A stretch of 38,742 nucleotides of DNA from an uncultured Acidobacteriota bacterium (GTDB lineage: Bacteria > Acidobacteriota > UBA6911 > CAINFC01), in contig CAINFC010000231.1 of the NCBI GenBank assembly GCA_903847975.1, forward strand, positions 1 through 38,742. The letters run 5' to 3'. The notes under the pieces were generated by a model that was given only the letters and a program-made list of their open reading frames with translations, searched no databases and was not told the origin of the DNA. This document shows positions 9,140 through 16,962 of this stretch, piece after piece (the first letter of the stretch is position 1; every line of letters starts with the position of its first letter). The position numbers and the translations under genes were made by a program.

Positions 9140-10245
9140 CGGTGCTGCAGGCGGTGCCGGCGCTTTTTGCCGGGGGCGTGGAGCGCCAGACCGTCGCCCT
9201 GGCCCGGCACCTGGCCCGAAGAGGCCACCGTTCCATGGTTATATCTGCGGGAGGGCCTCTCTGCGCCTGCCTGGAAGAGGGCGGAGTGAAGCACCTCGCC
9301 TGGCCCATCGGGCGCAAGTCCCCGGCCATGCTGGCCCGGGTGCCGGCTCTGGTCCGGATTCTCCGCCGGGAGCCGGTCGATGTGGTTTTGGCCGCCTCGC
9401 GGTTTCCCGCATGGATGGTCTGGCTGGCGCGAAGATTCATGCCCGTGGGACACCGGCCGGCTTTTCTCACCGCGGTTCACAGCTTTTACTCCGTAAACCT
9501 TTACAGCTCCATCATGACGCGCGGGGACCGGGTGGTTACGGTCTCGCGGGCTGCCACCGGGTATGTCCTGCGGAACTACCGGTCCATGGACCCGGCGCGC
9601 ATCCGCGAGGTGGCCCTGGGGATCGACCGGGGCGCCTATCCCCACGGCTATCGTCCGCCCGAAGAGTGGACGGCACGCTTTCTCTCCGAATACCCGCTGC
9701 TGGCGGATCGTCTGCTGGTGACGCTTCCGGCGCGCTTTACGGGATGGAAGGGGCCGGACCGGCTCCTCGATCTGCTCGGTGGCCTGGTCCGCAGAGGCAT
9801 TCCCGCAGCTGCCGCGGTATGCGGCGAGATTCCCCGCCGCCACCGGGGAGCGGCCCACAGGCTGCTCGAGAGGGCCCGGCGGGAGGGGCTGCCTTTGGTC
9901 CTGCTGGGACACCGGACCGATATCCGCGAAGTCATGGCGGCTTCCGCGGTGGTGGTTTCCCTTTCCGCCCCCCGGCCGGAAGCCTTTGGGCTTGCGGTCC
10001 TCGAGGCCCTCAGCCTGGGCGTTCCGGTCGTCGGCTGGGACCACGGAGGGGTCGGCATCCTCCTCCGGGAAATCTTTCCGCAAGGGGCCGTTCCACCCGG
10101 AAGGTGCGGGCTCCTGGAAGAGCGCGTGGCCTCTTTTCTCTCCCGCTCCCCGGCGGTTCCTCCCTTCCCGGGATACGAAATCGCAACCACCCTGGAAAAG
10201 ATGGAGGAGGTTCTCCTGGAATCTGCGGAAGGGAGCCGGACTTGA
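9124..10245 (+). CDS. GT4-family glycosyltransferase (second of pair)
   Basis: About 373 aa. It starts inside the end of the preceding gene (16-bp overlap), with GGAGGAG 6 bases before ATG, so the pair is probably translationally coupled. The opening KIAVLQAVPALFAGGVERQTVALA is the GT4 acceptor-side loop. The donor side has LPARFTGWKGPDRLLDLLGG and SAPRPEAFGLAVLEALSLGVPVVGWDHGG, with the E-x7-E pair. It is expected to act after or alongside its neighbour in assembling a surface glycan. The two are only distantly similar, so this is not a recent duplication. Confidence 0.88.
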   Translation: MPGKIAVLQAVPALFAGGVERQTVALARHLARRGHRSMVISAGGPLCACLEEGGVKHLAWPIGRKSPAMLARVPALVRILRREPVDVVLAASRFPAWMVWLARRFMPVGHRPAFLTAVHSFYSVNLYSSIMTRGDRVVTVSRAATGYVLRNYRSMDPARIREVALGIDRGAYPHGYRPPEEWTARFLSEYPLLADRLLVTLPARFTGWKGPDRLLDLLGGLVRRGIPAAAAVCGEIPRRHRGAAHRLLERARREGLPLVLLGHRTDIREVMAASAVVVSLSAPRPEAFGLAVLEALSLGVPVVGWDHGGVGILLREIFPQGAVPPGRCGLLEERVASFLSRSPAVPPFPGYEIATTLEKMEEVLLESAEGSRT

Positions 10246-11513
10246 TCCTGCGTGTTCCTTCCTTCTGGCGCAAATACCTGCCGGGTTCCCGCGGGACGCT
10301 GGAAAGCCTGCTCGACCTTTCCGGGCGGGAGAGGCTTCTGGCCGTCGCCCTGGGTGCGGTTTTTTTTCTTTTTCCCATTTCCTCCGGCCTGCGAAGCGGT
10401 GCGCTCCTGCTGGCGGCGGCGGTCTGGGTGGGAACGGGGCTGGTTCTGCGGGGCTTTCGGCAGGGAGTGCGCCAGACCTGGTTCCTGCCGCTTCTCTATG
10501 TCGTGCTGCTGACTTTCGCCGGGCTTCTCTGGTCCCCCGATCCCGCCATGGGGCTGGATGATGCCCGACGAAACTACCACTGGCTTTTGGCCCTGGCCGT
10601 CGCTTCGATACCGGTCACCCTGCCTCTTTTCCGCGGATGGATGTCGGCCTTTCTTTGCGGGACTTCCCTGACCGCCCTGGTGGCCCTCCTGCAGGTGGCG
10701 GGCTCTTTGCCATTCTGGAAAAAGGCTCCTTCGGCCTTTCAGCCGAAAATCGCTTTTTCTCTCCTTCTCGCCGCGGCCATTCTGCTGTTCCTCCGGCGCC
10801 TGGCCATGCCCTGCGGGACGGCCTCCCGCATCCTCCTGTCCTGCGGCGGCCTGGCCTGCTGGGCAGCTCTCGTATACTGCCGGGGGCGCGCCGGAGTTCT
10901 GGCCCTGGCGATCGGACTTCCCCTGGCGGCCTTGCTCCTTTTTTTCCCGCGGAAAGGGCTGAGGGGGAAGGCTGTCCTTCTGGCTCTGGCGATCGTGGCG
11001 GCCACCATGGCCATGCCGGTCGTTCAGATGCGGATGTCCCAGGGCCGGAGAGACTTGCAGATCTTCATGGCCAGAGGCGGAGTGTTCAGTCTCGGCGCCC
11101 GGCTTCTTTATTGGAAGGAGGGATGGCAGATGTTTCTCGAACATCCTCTGGCGGGAGTGGGGTCCGGAGGCTACCGGGTTACCTTCCAGGAGCGATATCC
11201 CAAATTTCCCGGTCGCAAGCCCCACGCCCACAGCAGCTACCTGACGGTGGCCTCCGAACTCGGCCTGGCCGGCCTTGTCGGGTGGGGAGCGCTCGGTTGG
11301 GTCCTCTTCCGGGCGGCATGGAAGAGGCGCCGGGATGAAGTCGGGTACACGGCGCTGGCCTTCGGGCTGGTTCTGCTCGTCGGCAGCCTGACGGATATCG
11401 AAATCCAGAAGGGCGTCATGCTCTGCTTTCTGGCCCTGGTGACCGGCAGCCTGTCGGCTTCCCCTGCGGGAGACCTTCCAAGAGGCTCCGAAACGGCTCG
11501 CCGGCGCGCATAG
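10242..11513 (+). CDS. O-antigen ligase/polymerase family membrane protein (WaaL/Wzy-like)
   Basis: About 423 aa from a TTG start that overlaps the previous stop (TTGA), with GGGAG about 7 bases upstream. Roughly ten hydrophobic segments are visible (for example LLAVALGAVFFLFPI, VVLLTFAGLLW, IAFSLLLAAAILLFL, VLLALAIVAATMAMP). A large periplasmic loop contains GVGSGGYRVTFQERYP and the HAHSSYL motif, matching the HNxYL-type motif of the Wzy_C/O-antigen ligase family. CRGRAGVLAL resembles the conserved SRxG(x)xL segment. Such proteins polymerise glycan repeats or join them to lipid A-core. It closes the glycan operon. Its last 41 codons lie in the 123-bp repeat that also encodes the end of the ankyrin gene on the other strand. 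Confidence 0.85.
   Translation: MILRVPSFWRKYLPGSRGTLESLLDLSGRERLLAVALGAVFFLFPISSGLRSGALLLAAAVWVGTGLVLRGFRQGVRQTWFLPLLYVVLLTFAGLLWSPDPAMGLDDARRNYHWLLALAVASIPVTLPLFRGWMSAFLCGTSLTALVALLQVAGSLPFWKKAPSAFQPKIAFSLLLAAAILLFLRRLAMPCGTASRILLSCGGLACWAALVYCRGRAGVLALAIGLPLAALLLFFPRKGLRGKAVLLALAIVAATMAMPVVQMRMSQGRRDLQIFMARGGVFSLGARLLYWKEGWQMFLEHPLAGVGSGGYRVTFQERYPKFPGRKPHAHSSYLTVASELGLAGLVGWGALGWVLFRAAWKRRRDEVGYTALAFGLVLLVGSLTDIEIQKGVMLCFLALVTGSLSASPAGDLPRGSETARRRA
11391..11513. repeat. 123-bp direct repeat, copy 1 (3' end of the ligase gene)
   Basis: Matches 12574-12696 at 115 of 123 positions by my count, in the same orientation. It is in frame with the ligase on the plus strand. Read on the minus strand it encodes the same tail as the ankyrin protein. 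The left boundary is sharp; weaker similarity continues to the right for about 55 bp. Confidence 0.9.
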
Positions 11514-11570
11514 CTTTGAATCGTTTGCCGCGGTGCACGGCAGACCGCGGCGGCATGATCCGGGTCGGAG
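11416..11570 (-). pseudogene. Frameshifted remnant of an ankyrin-gene 3' end
   Basis: On the minus strand, AGEPFRSLLE plus the tail after it are intact here. Upstream, in a different frame, lies SDPDHAAAVCRAPRQTI, which lines up with ADPDIRSEFGETPREKAI of the intact ankyrin protein. At the DNA level GCGGCATGATCCGGGTCGG here corresponds to GCGGATGTCCGGGTCGG in the intact gene, with two single-base differences in length. This suggests a decayed partial copy antisense to the ligase end. The extent is approximate. Confidence 0.4.
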
Positions 11571-11647
11571 CGGCGCACCACAACACCCTTGCCTTTCCTG
11601 TGGATCTGCCGACCGCAAAGGAGACCGACGACGACTCCGGAATCCAA

Positions 11648-11677
11648 TTGCAGGTTTTCCTTGTTTTCTGATATCCT
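11648..11677 (+). promoter_or_regulatory. Candidate promoter of the toxin-antitoxin pair
   Basis: TTGCAG and TATCCT with an 18-bp spacer, followed by a strong AGGAGAAGGAGAA ribosome site before ATG 11698. AbrB-type antitoxins usually repress their own promoter, so the operator probably overlaps this stretch; no clear palindrome was seen. Confidence 0.4.
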
Positions 11678-11697
11678 TCTTGTAAGGAGAAGGAGAA

Positions 11698-11943
11698 ATG
11701 CTTTGTAAGGTTACATCGAAAAACCAGATCACATTGCCAAAGGAGCTGATCGATTCCCTCAAGATCAGTGAGTATCTCGATGCCCGTATCGAGAACGGAT
11801 GCATAGTACTCGAACCGATGATTGTCCGCCCTCTTGTCGGCCGGCGACTGCAGGAGATTCGCCGGAAGATTGGAGAGCGAAACCTGCGCGAAGAGGAAGT
11901 CTCCGGGATCGTCGATGAGGTTCGACGTGCTGGTCGTCTGTGA
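11698..11943 (+). CDS. AbrB/SpoVT-type antitoxin
   Basis: 81 aa. The N-terminal swapped-hairpin AbrB fold is clear: KVTSKNQITLPKELIDSLKI, then ARIENGCIVLEPM. The C-terminal part (about residues 45-81) is helical and charged and would wrap the toxin. It is the DNA-binding, toxin-neutralising half of a type II pair and probably autorepresses the operon. Its end overlaps the toxin start by 29 bp, a usual arrangement. The base composition of the pair looks less GC-rich than its neighbours, consistent with acquisition. Confidence 0.87.
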   Translation: MLCKVTSKNQITLPKELIDSLKISEYLDARIENGCIVLEPMIVRPLVGRRLQEIRRKIGERNLREEEVSGIVDEVRRAGRL

Positions 11944-12382
11944 CACCAATGTGGTGATCAGCGCACTGCTTTGGGATGGACCGACGTCCGCTATCCACCG
12001 AGCCTGGGTAGAGGGAATTTGCAGCCTGACCCTGGACGAAACGATTCTCGCCGAATACCGTAGGGTACTGTCCTATCCGAAATTCGGTCTGTCTCCGGCG
12101 GATGTCAATTTTTTGCTTGAAAATGAAGTCATTCCCTTTGGAATAATGGTTCGTGAAAGCGATTTGCCCCTGGGGTCCTGGATTCCGGACGACCCCGAAG
12201 ACGATGCATTTATAAGGCTGGCGCTGGCGGCAAAAGCCGATGCCTTAGTCTCGGGAGATCGACACATCCTGGCAAGACGGGATAATCTGCCCTGCCGCAT
12301 CCTTACCGTAGCTGAATTCTTGGAATTCGTGTCTTCGTACCTTCGTCTGAACCAGGAAGATAATCGCAAGGACCGACGCTGA
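11915..12382 (+). CDS. PIN-domain toxin (putative ribonuclease)
   Basis: 155 aa. The start MRFDVLVVCDTN is chosen because it places the first acidic residue (D10 in CDTNVVISALL) where PIN domains have it and overlaps the antitoxin. Further acidic residues are in LDETILAEYRRVL (E42/E47), PDDPEDDAF (D96/D97) and SGDRHIL (D115), so the metal-binding active site looks complete. It resembles the family annotated as 'putative toxin-antitoxin system toxin component, PIN family'. These are usually Mg-dependent endoribonucleases inhibited by the cognate antitoxin. The target RNA is unknown. The pair lies between the two copies of the 123-bp repeat. Confidence 0.87.
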   Translation: MRFDVLVVCDTNVVISALLWDGPTSAIHRAWVEGICSLTLDETILAEYRRVLSYPKFGLSPADVNFLLENEVIPFGIMVRESDLPLGSWIPDDPEDDAFIRLALAAKADALVSGDRHILARRDNLPCRILTVAEFLEFVSSYLRLNQEDNRKDRR

Positions 12383-12573
12383 CTCCGCCATCGACGGCCG
12401 GCACGTTTCCGAAGAGCCGGAGGCGGCCGGGTGCTGCACACCAGGCAGCTGATGATCTCAGGAAAAGTCCCTTTTCCCTTCCCCAATACACGGATGGTTT
12501 TTTTCTTCCTTTTGATAAGCGGTCACCGTTATCCTGCTGCTGCCTCCTGATCGACTGTTTCTCCTCTTGGGCA

Positions 12574-12696
12574 ACGGATATCGAAATCCAGAAGGGCGTC
12601 ATGCTCTGCTTTCTGGCCCGGGTGACCGGCAGCCTGTCGGCTTCCCCGGCGGGAGATCTTCCAAAAGGCTCCGAAACGGTTCACCGGCACGAATAG
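12574..12696. repeat. 123-bp direct repeat, copy 2 (3' end of the ankyrin gene)
   Basis: Counterpart of 11391-11513. Here the minus strand is the functional reading: it holds the last 32 codons and stop of the ankyrin gene, plus 25 bp beyond it. On the plus strand it still encodes TDIEIQKGVMLCFLA, the ligase tail, although no ligase gene leads into it. Confidence 0.9.
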
Positions 12697-13099
12697 CCTT
12701 TTCCCTTGGGGTTTCACCGAACTCGGAGCGGATGTCCGGGTCGGCGCCGGCCTCGAGCAGTGCCCGGACGATCGCTTCCAGGCGCAAAGCTACGGCGATA
12801 TGCAGCGGGGTTTCTCCCATATCCCCGACGGCGTTCACCGGCGCTCCGGCTTTCAGCAGCAAAGCGACACCGTGCAGATCGGCCCGCCAGACCAGAACAT
12901 GCAGAGGCGTATCGCCGTCCGCGTCGCGGCTGTCGACGGCAACTTTCTTCTGCCCGAGCCCGCCGGGAAAGAGCACATCCGAAACCGACTGCAGCACCTC
13001 TTCCCGCGTTCGTTCTGCCTGATTTCGGGCGAAGGAACCTTTGCCGTCGGGAAGAGACGCTCTTCGGTCCTTCCGGCCCTTCCTGCCAGGGATTGCCAT
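12599..13099 (-). CDS. Small ankyrin-repeat protein
   Basis: 166 aa. After a basic N-terminus (about 45 residues) come about three ankyrin repeats: DADGDTPLHVLVWRADLHGV, GDMGETPLHIAVALRLEAIV and SEFGETPREKAIRAGEPFRS. The final part is a Pro/Gly-rich tail. There is no signal peptide, so it is probably a cytoplasmic protein-binding adaptor. Its ATG lies 4 bases after the stop of the PEP/pyruvate-binding protein, so translation is probably coupled and the two may interact. Its 3' end falls in the 123-bp repeat shared with the ligase gene. Confidence 0.8.
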   Translation of the reverse strand: MAIPGRKGRKDRRASLPDGKGSFARNQAERTREEVLQSVSDVLFPGGLGQKKVAVDSRDADGDTPLHVLVWRADLHGVALLLKAGAPVNAVGDMGETPLHIAVALRLEAIVRALLEAGADPDIRSEFGETPREKAIRAGEPFRSLLEDLPPGKPTGCRSPGPESRA

Positions 13100-13103
13100 G
13101 GCG

Positions 13104-15749
13104 TCAAACCTGTCCGCCGGCGAGGGATCCGGCTTGCGGTCCGGAAGTCTGGCGAAAGCAGAGAGCCCGCTGGGAGTGGGTGTCGGCGGCGAACCGCAGT
13201 TCCTCGTCCGGAGCCGGCCTCAGGAGGCGGACCACTTCCGCCATGAGTCTCTCTTCGGGGAACAGATCCGTCAACCCGTTGGTTCTCCCTTCGAAAAAGG
13301 AATGCTCCAGGATGTTGCCCTCCTTTCCCGGGAAAAGGGCCAGGTACAGCATGTCCGACTCGACGATGTCGTTGAAGAAGTGCGTGCCCAGGGAGACGTC
13401 GGGGATCAGGCCGTCATGCATGGCCACCACTTCGCAAAGAACAGAGACCGGGCTGATGTCGTGGAACTTGACCGGAACTCCCAGTGCGGGCGAGGTGCTA
13501 CCCCAGCGACCCGGACCGATCAGCAGGATGCGCCTCGCGCCGCCGGCCGCCTCGGTGTGGGCCAGCCGGCCGACCAGGTGGGCTACCGCGTACCTTTGCT
13601 GCATGGGGAGGGCGGCATAGGCCGAAGGCACCACGTAAATGATCCGGTCCACCGCCAGCTTTCGGCTGTGGCCGATCAGGGCGCCGTGCGCCGCAAAAAG
13701 CAGATCCTCGCCTCTTACGGCGGGAAGCTCCACGCGGCCTCCCATGTCCACCACCTGCAGGGGCCGGCACTGCACCAGGTTGATGCGAAACTCCTCCCCG
13801 CCGGTGAAGTTGGCGGCGAACTCGACGTCGACGGGCGAGCCGTATGCCTCCTCCAGCGTGCGGAGTATGCCGCTCATGTGCGGCACGAAGCCGCTCTTGT
13901 GGAGAAACTTGTCAAAGGTCAGCACCGGAGGAACGGAGCGGTGCTGGCCCAGTTCCCGAAGCCGCCGTTCGAGAGCCGGGTCGCGGGAAACGAACCAGTC
14001 CAGAGGAAGTCCCGCGCCCCGCTGCACCACGCTCTCAAACTCGCAGGAGAGCAGCTGGTTGGCGTCCAGGTCGATCACATCCACCCGCCGCTGGGCATAG
14101 CGCCGCACGTCGTCGAGCTCCGATTCCGGCCGGCGCTCCGGGGCGTTGAGCGCCACAACGCGGGTGTAATCCTCGTCGTGACGGTCCACCGCACGGGTTC
14201 CCAGGCCGAACACCAGGCGCACCACGCCCGAGCGGGGGTCGATGGCGCTGTTCCAGACATAGGGGTTGTAGGACAGGCCCACGCCGGCCACCTGGGGGAA
14301 AAAGAGGTCGCCGTATTTCACGCCGGATACCCGCTGGACCAGCAGAGCCATCTGCTCGTCGCGCTCCAGGAGTCCGCGCCGCGCCCGGTAGTTGAGCGCA
14401 TTTTCGCTCATGGTGCTGGCATAGATGGTGCGCACCGCGGTGAGCAGGTCCTCCAGCCGCTGGTGGCGGGGCCCCTGGTTGGGGCAGAAAACGCTCTCGT
14501 ATTTGCCGGCGAATGCGTTTCCGAAGGTGTCCTCCAGAAGGCTCGATGACCGTATGACGATGGGAGACTGCCCGTAATAGTCCATCATGGCGGCAAGCCG
14601 GGCGACCGTCGCTTCGGGAAAAGTTCCCACCAGCATCCGCTGGCGGGCCCGCCTGGCCCGGTCCAGAAAGTCGGCCAGGTTCTGCTGCCGCTCGCGCATC
14701 CACCAGAGGCCGTTGTGCACCACGAAGCTGTAATACACATCGGAGCCGATATAAAAGGAGTCGTGCGATTCGAGCATGGCGCTGGTGGCCTGGCTTTTCT
14801 CGCGGAGGATGGCCCGGGCCAGAATCATGCCCACCGATTTGCCGCCGATCAGCCCGGTGCCGATCATGCGCCGCTGCACGGCCACCGCATCGGCCAGATG
14901 CAAGTAGCGGGTGAGCAGAGCCAGGACGCGGGCATCCCGGGTAAAGCAGGTCCGCAATAGCTCCGCCAGCAGCTCCTGCTCTTCCGCCGGCCGCAGCTCC
15001 TCCCCGCCGGCGGCGGCCTGGAGCGACGCTTCGGCGCGTGCATAAATCCGCTGCACCACGCCTCTGGCCGGTGCGGTGCCGAAGCGGCCGGCTCCGGAGC
15101 TTCCGGTCATGACTTCGGAAATGGTGGCGCTTTCCGCCACGGGCAAAAAATCATCTCCCTGGCGGACGTGAAGCATGTGCATGGTGGAGGAGTAGCGCTG
15201 CTGCACCTTGTTGGGGTGCAGGTAAAGGCGCCCGCGGTAGCGAAAGACGTCCACCAGGACCTGGGCGGTACGGGAGATGGGATCCAGGGCGTCCGGAGAG
15301 TGGTATCCCTGCTGCAGGCCGAAGTAGGCAATGGCTCCCACATCGTAGAGGTACGGGCAGGTCAGCATGAAGAAGTTGCCGAGCATCTGATCCGAGTACC
15401 ACCCCGCGGCCAGGTCCGAAAGCATGTCGAACAGATAGTAGCCGCCATGTCCGTTTCGCTCGATGGTGCGGTGGATTCCCCAAAGAAAATTCTCGAAACC
15501 GTCTTCCGGCTTGAGCTCCACGATTTCGACGTTTGCCTCCGGCGTCAAGAGCGGCGGATGCCGGGCGAATCGGAAGTAGAGCAGGGGAATGCCGCGCGAC
15601 AGCGCGAAGCTTCGGAAGGACTCGGCAAAAGGAGCATAGTCCTCCAGGGAGGCCACCTGCCAGACGATATTGTCTCCGGGGATGAGGCCGGTGAAAAGAC
15701 GGTCCAGACCCGCAAGCCCGGTGGAAAGCTCAGGATCGATCTGCGGCAT
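13104..15749 (-). CDS. PEP/pyruvate-binding ATP-grasp protein with a degenerate KaiC/RecA-like N-terminal domain
   Basis: 881 aa. Residues about 1-210 resemble a KaiC-type ATPase domain (TGLAGLDRLFTGLIPGDNIV), but the expected GxxGxGKT P-loop is replaced by VASLEDYAPF, so this part probably does not hydrolyse ATP. From about residue 300 a PPDK_N/PEP-synthase ATP-grasp domain follows: IGGKSVGMILARAIL, SPIVIRSSSLLEDTFGNAFAGKYESVF, and RINLVQCRPLQV closing the domain. A C-terminal region has LLIGPGRWGSTSPALGVPV and DVSLGTHFFND. The swivelling phosphohistidine domain and the PEP-binding TIM barrel of PpsA/PPDK are absent, so it cannot run the full PEP-synthase reaction by itself. The function is unknown; a regulatory or phosphotransfer role is possible. 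Confidence 0.78.
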   Translation of the reverse strand: MPQIDPELSTGLAGLDRLFTGLIPGDNIVWQVASLEDYAPFAESFRSFALSRGIPLLYFRFARHPPLLTPEANVEIVELKPEDGFENFLWGIHRTIERNGHGGYYLFDMLSDLAAGWYSDQMLGNFFMLTCPYLYDVGAIAYFGLQQGYHSPDALDPISRTAQVLVDVFRYRGRLYLHPNKVQQRYSSTMHMLHVRQGDDFLPVAESATISEVMTGSSGAGRFGTAPARGVVQRIYARAEASLQAAAGGEELRPAEEQELLAELLRTCFTRDARVLALLTRYLHLADAVAVQRRMIGTGLIGGKSVGMILARAILREKSQATSAMLESHDSFYIGSDVYYSFVVHNGLWWMRERQQNLADFLDRARRARQRMLVGTFPEATVARLAAMMDYYGQSPIVIRSSSLLEDTFGNAFAGKYESVFCPNQGPRHQRLEDLLTAVRTIYASTMSENALNYRARRGLLERDEQMALLVQRVSGVKYGDLFFPQVAGVGLSYNPYVWNSAIDPRSGVVRLVFGLGTRAVDRHDEDYTRVVALNAPERRPESELDDVRRYAQRRVDVIDLDANQLLSCEFESVVQRGAGLPLDWFVSRDPALERRLRELGQHRSVPPVLTFDKFLHKSGFVPHMSGILRTLEEAYGSPVDVEFAANFTGGEEFRINLVQCRPLQVVDMGGRVELPAVRGEDLLFAAHGALIGHSRKLAVDRIIYVVPSAYAALPMQQRYAVAHLVGRLAHTEAAGGARRILLIGPGRWGSTSPALGVPVKFHDISPVSVLCEVVAMHDGLIPDVSLGTHFFNDIVESDMLYLALFPGKEGNILEHSFFEGRTNGLTDLFPEERLMAEVVRLLRPAPDEELRFAADTHSQRALCFRQTSGPQAGSLAGGQV

Positions 15750-15810
15750 GGATATCCACGGGCAACCGTAAAGCGGGGCGAGCGGTTATTTTCCTGTCTG
15801 CCATTCGGCG

Positions 15811-15839
15811 ATTGTAGAGCGCGGTTCCATCAAAGTCAA
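15811..15839 (-). promoter_or_regulatory. Sigma-70 promoter for the ATP-grasp/ankyrin operon
   Basis: On the minus strand TTGACT and TACAAT are separated by exactly 17 bp, about 60 bp before ATG 15749. This is a strong consensus match. Confidence 0.65.
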
Positions 15840-15867
15840 GCCAGGCGGGGAGGAACCCGGGATGGCT

Positions 15868-16962
15868 TCAGAGGCGGATGAACACCTTGTGGCGATAGAG
15901 GAAGTAGCCGGTGTACCAGAGCATCAGGGCCACCAGGAGGGTGGAGATAACCGTGATGCTCCCTTCGCCGATCCCCGCCAGAATGCGGTAAAGATACGGG
16001 TTGACCAGCTGGCTGAAAAAATTGCGAAACCGGCTGCCCATGAGATACATGAAGAGCGGATTCATGCCGAACACCGCAAAAAACATAGGTACTTTTCTCA
16101 GGCGGAGAACGTCGGTCAGCACCAGAGAGGCCGCCAGAGCGATCAGGCACCAGCCTCCGCTGACGATTATGAAGGAGCTGGTGCAGATGTGTTTGATGAT
16201 CGGAATGAAAGGATGCATCGAATAGCCGACCAGAACCCCCAGCATGCCGAGGCCCGTCAGCGTCAGGATCTTTCTTTTCGGCGCCCAGTCCCCGGCCAGC
16301 AGCCCGCCGGCCAGGACGCCCCAGATGGTGTGCGCGGAAGTGGACACGGCGTTGAAGGGCACCCAGTTGCCGTGTTCCAGGCTGCCGGTGAGGGCCATGT
16401 CGGTCCAGGAGCCGAAGTTGTGCCCGGCAACGAAGGGCTGGTTGAATCCCTCCACCGGCCAGAAGCGGTAAAGCAGGTCGGATACAAGAATCAAAGCAAA
16501 GGAGGCCAGGAGCTGCCATCCCACCGGGGCGCGCATCAGCAGGAAGGCCACCAGGTAGGTCACCGCGAGCTGAGCCAGAACGTTGTTGAAATTCGAATTG
16601 GTAGGACTGGAGCTGATCGCCCACCCGATGGCCAGCAGGAAAAAGCAGCGGACCAGGACATGCCGGAAGGTCTTCCTCCAGCTGTCCCCTTTGGCCCAGC
16701 GGCGCGAAAGGGAAAACGGCATAGCCACGCCGACAATGAACATGAAAAAGGGCTGGATGAGGTCCCAGAAGTGCAGGCCTTCCCATGGTACGTGGGAGAG
16801 CTGGCGCTGCAGGAACAGCACCACCGGCCCGCTCCGGGCGGGATCCATTTTGCTGAACAGGCCCTCCAGCCCGCCCACCAGCATAAACATGGTGAAGCCC
16901 CGGAAAAAATCCACGGAAAAGACTCTGTCCTGCTCCCGAGAGAGCTGCGCCGATTCGCTCAT
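15868..16962 (-). CDS. DUF5009/heparan-alpha-glucosaminide N-acetyltransferase-like membrane acyltransferase
   Basis: 364 aa with about ten membrane helices. The N-terminal signature VFSVDFFRGFTMFMLVGG resembles the R-G-x-x-x acyltransferase opening (S/A)-x-D-x-x-R-G. FFMFIVGVAMPFSL and FGMNPLFMYLMGS are also typical of this family (related to NagX and lysosomal HGSNAT). Characterised relatives move acetyl groups across the membrane onto amino sugars; the bacterial substrates are mostly unknown. Its ATG overlaps the stop of the GH32 gene as ATGA, so the two are coupled. That suggests action on a sugar connected with the fructan hydrolase. Confidence 0.8.
   Translation of the reverse strand: MSESAQLSREQDRVFSVDFFRGFTMFMLVGGLEGLFSKMDPARSGPVVLFLQRQLSHVPWEGLHFWDLIQPFFMFIVGVAMPFSLSRRWAKGDSWRKTFRHVLVRCFFLLAIGWAISSSPTNSNFNNVLAQLAVTYLVAFLLMRAPVGWQLLASFALILVSDLLYRFWPVEGFNQPFVAGHNFGSWTDMALTGSLEHGNWVPFNAVSTSAHTIWGVLAGGLLAGDWAPKRKILTLTGLGMLGVLVGYSMHPFIPIIKHICTSSFIIVSGGWCLIALAASLVLTDVLRLRKVPMFFAVFGMNPLFMYLMGSRFRNFFSQLVNPYLYRILAGIGEGSITVISTLLVALMLWYTGYFLYRHKVFIRL

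Noticed and set aside
12369-12401. Similarity of the end of the toxin gene to 11614-11645
   Set aside because: About 20 matching bases with gaps (GACCGACG...GACTCCG) could be chance in GC-rich DNA.
11391-12696. Direct repeats read as transposon ends or att sites
   Set aside because: No transposase or integrase lies between them, and the repeat is coding sequence of the flanking genes, so a junction duplication fits better.
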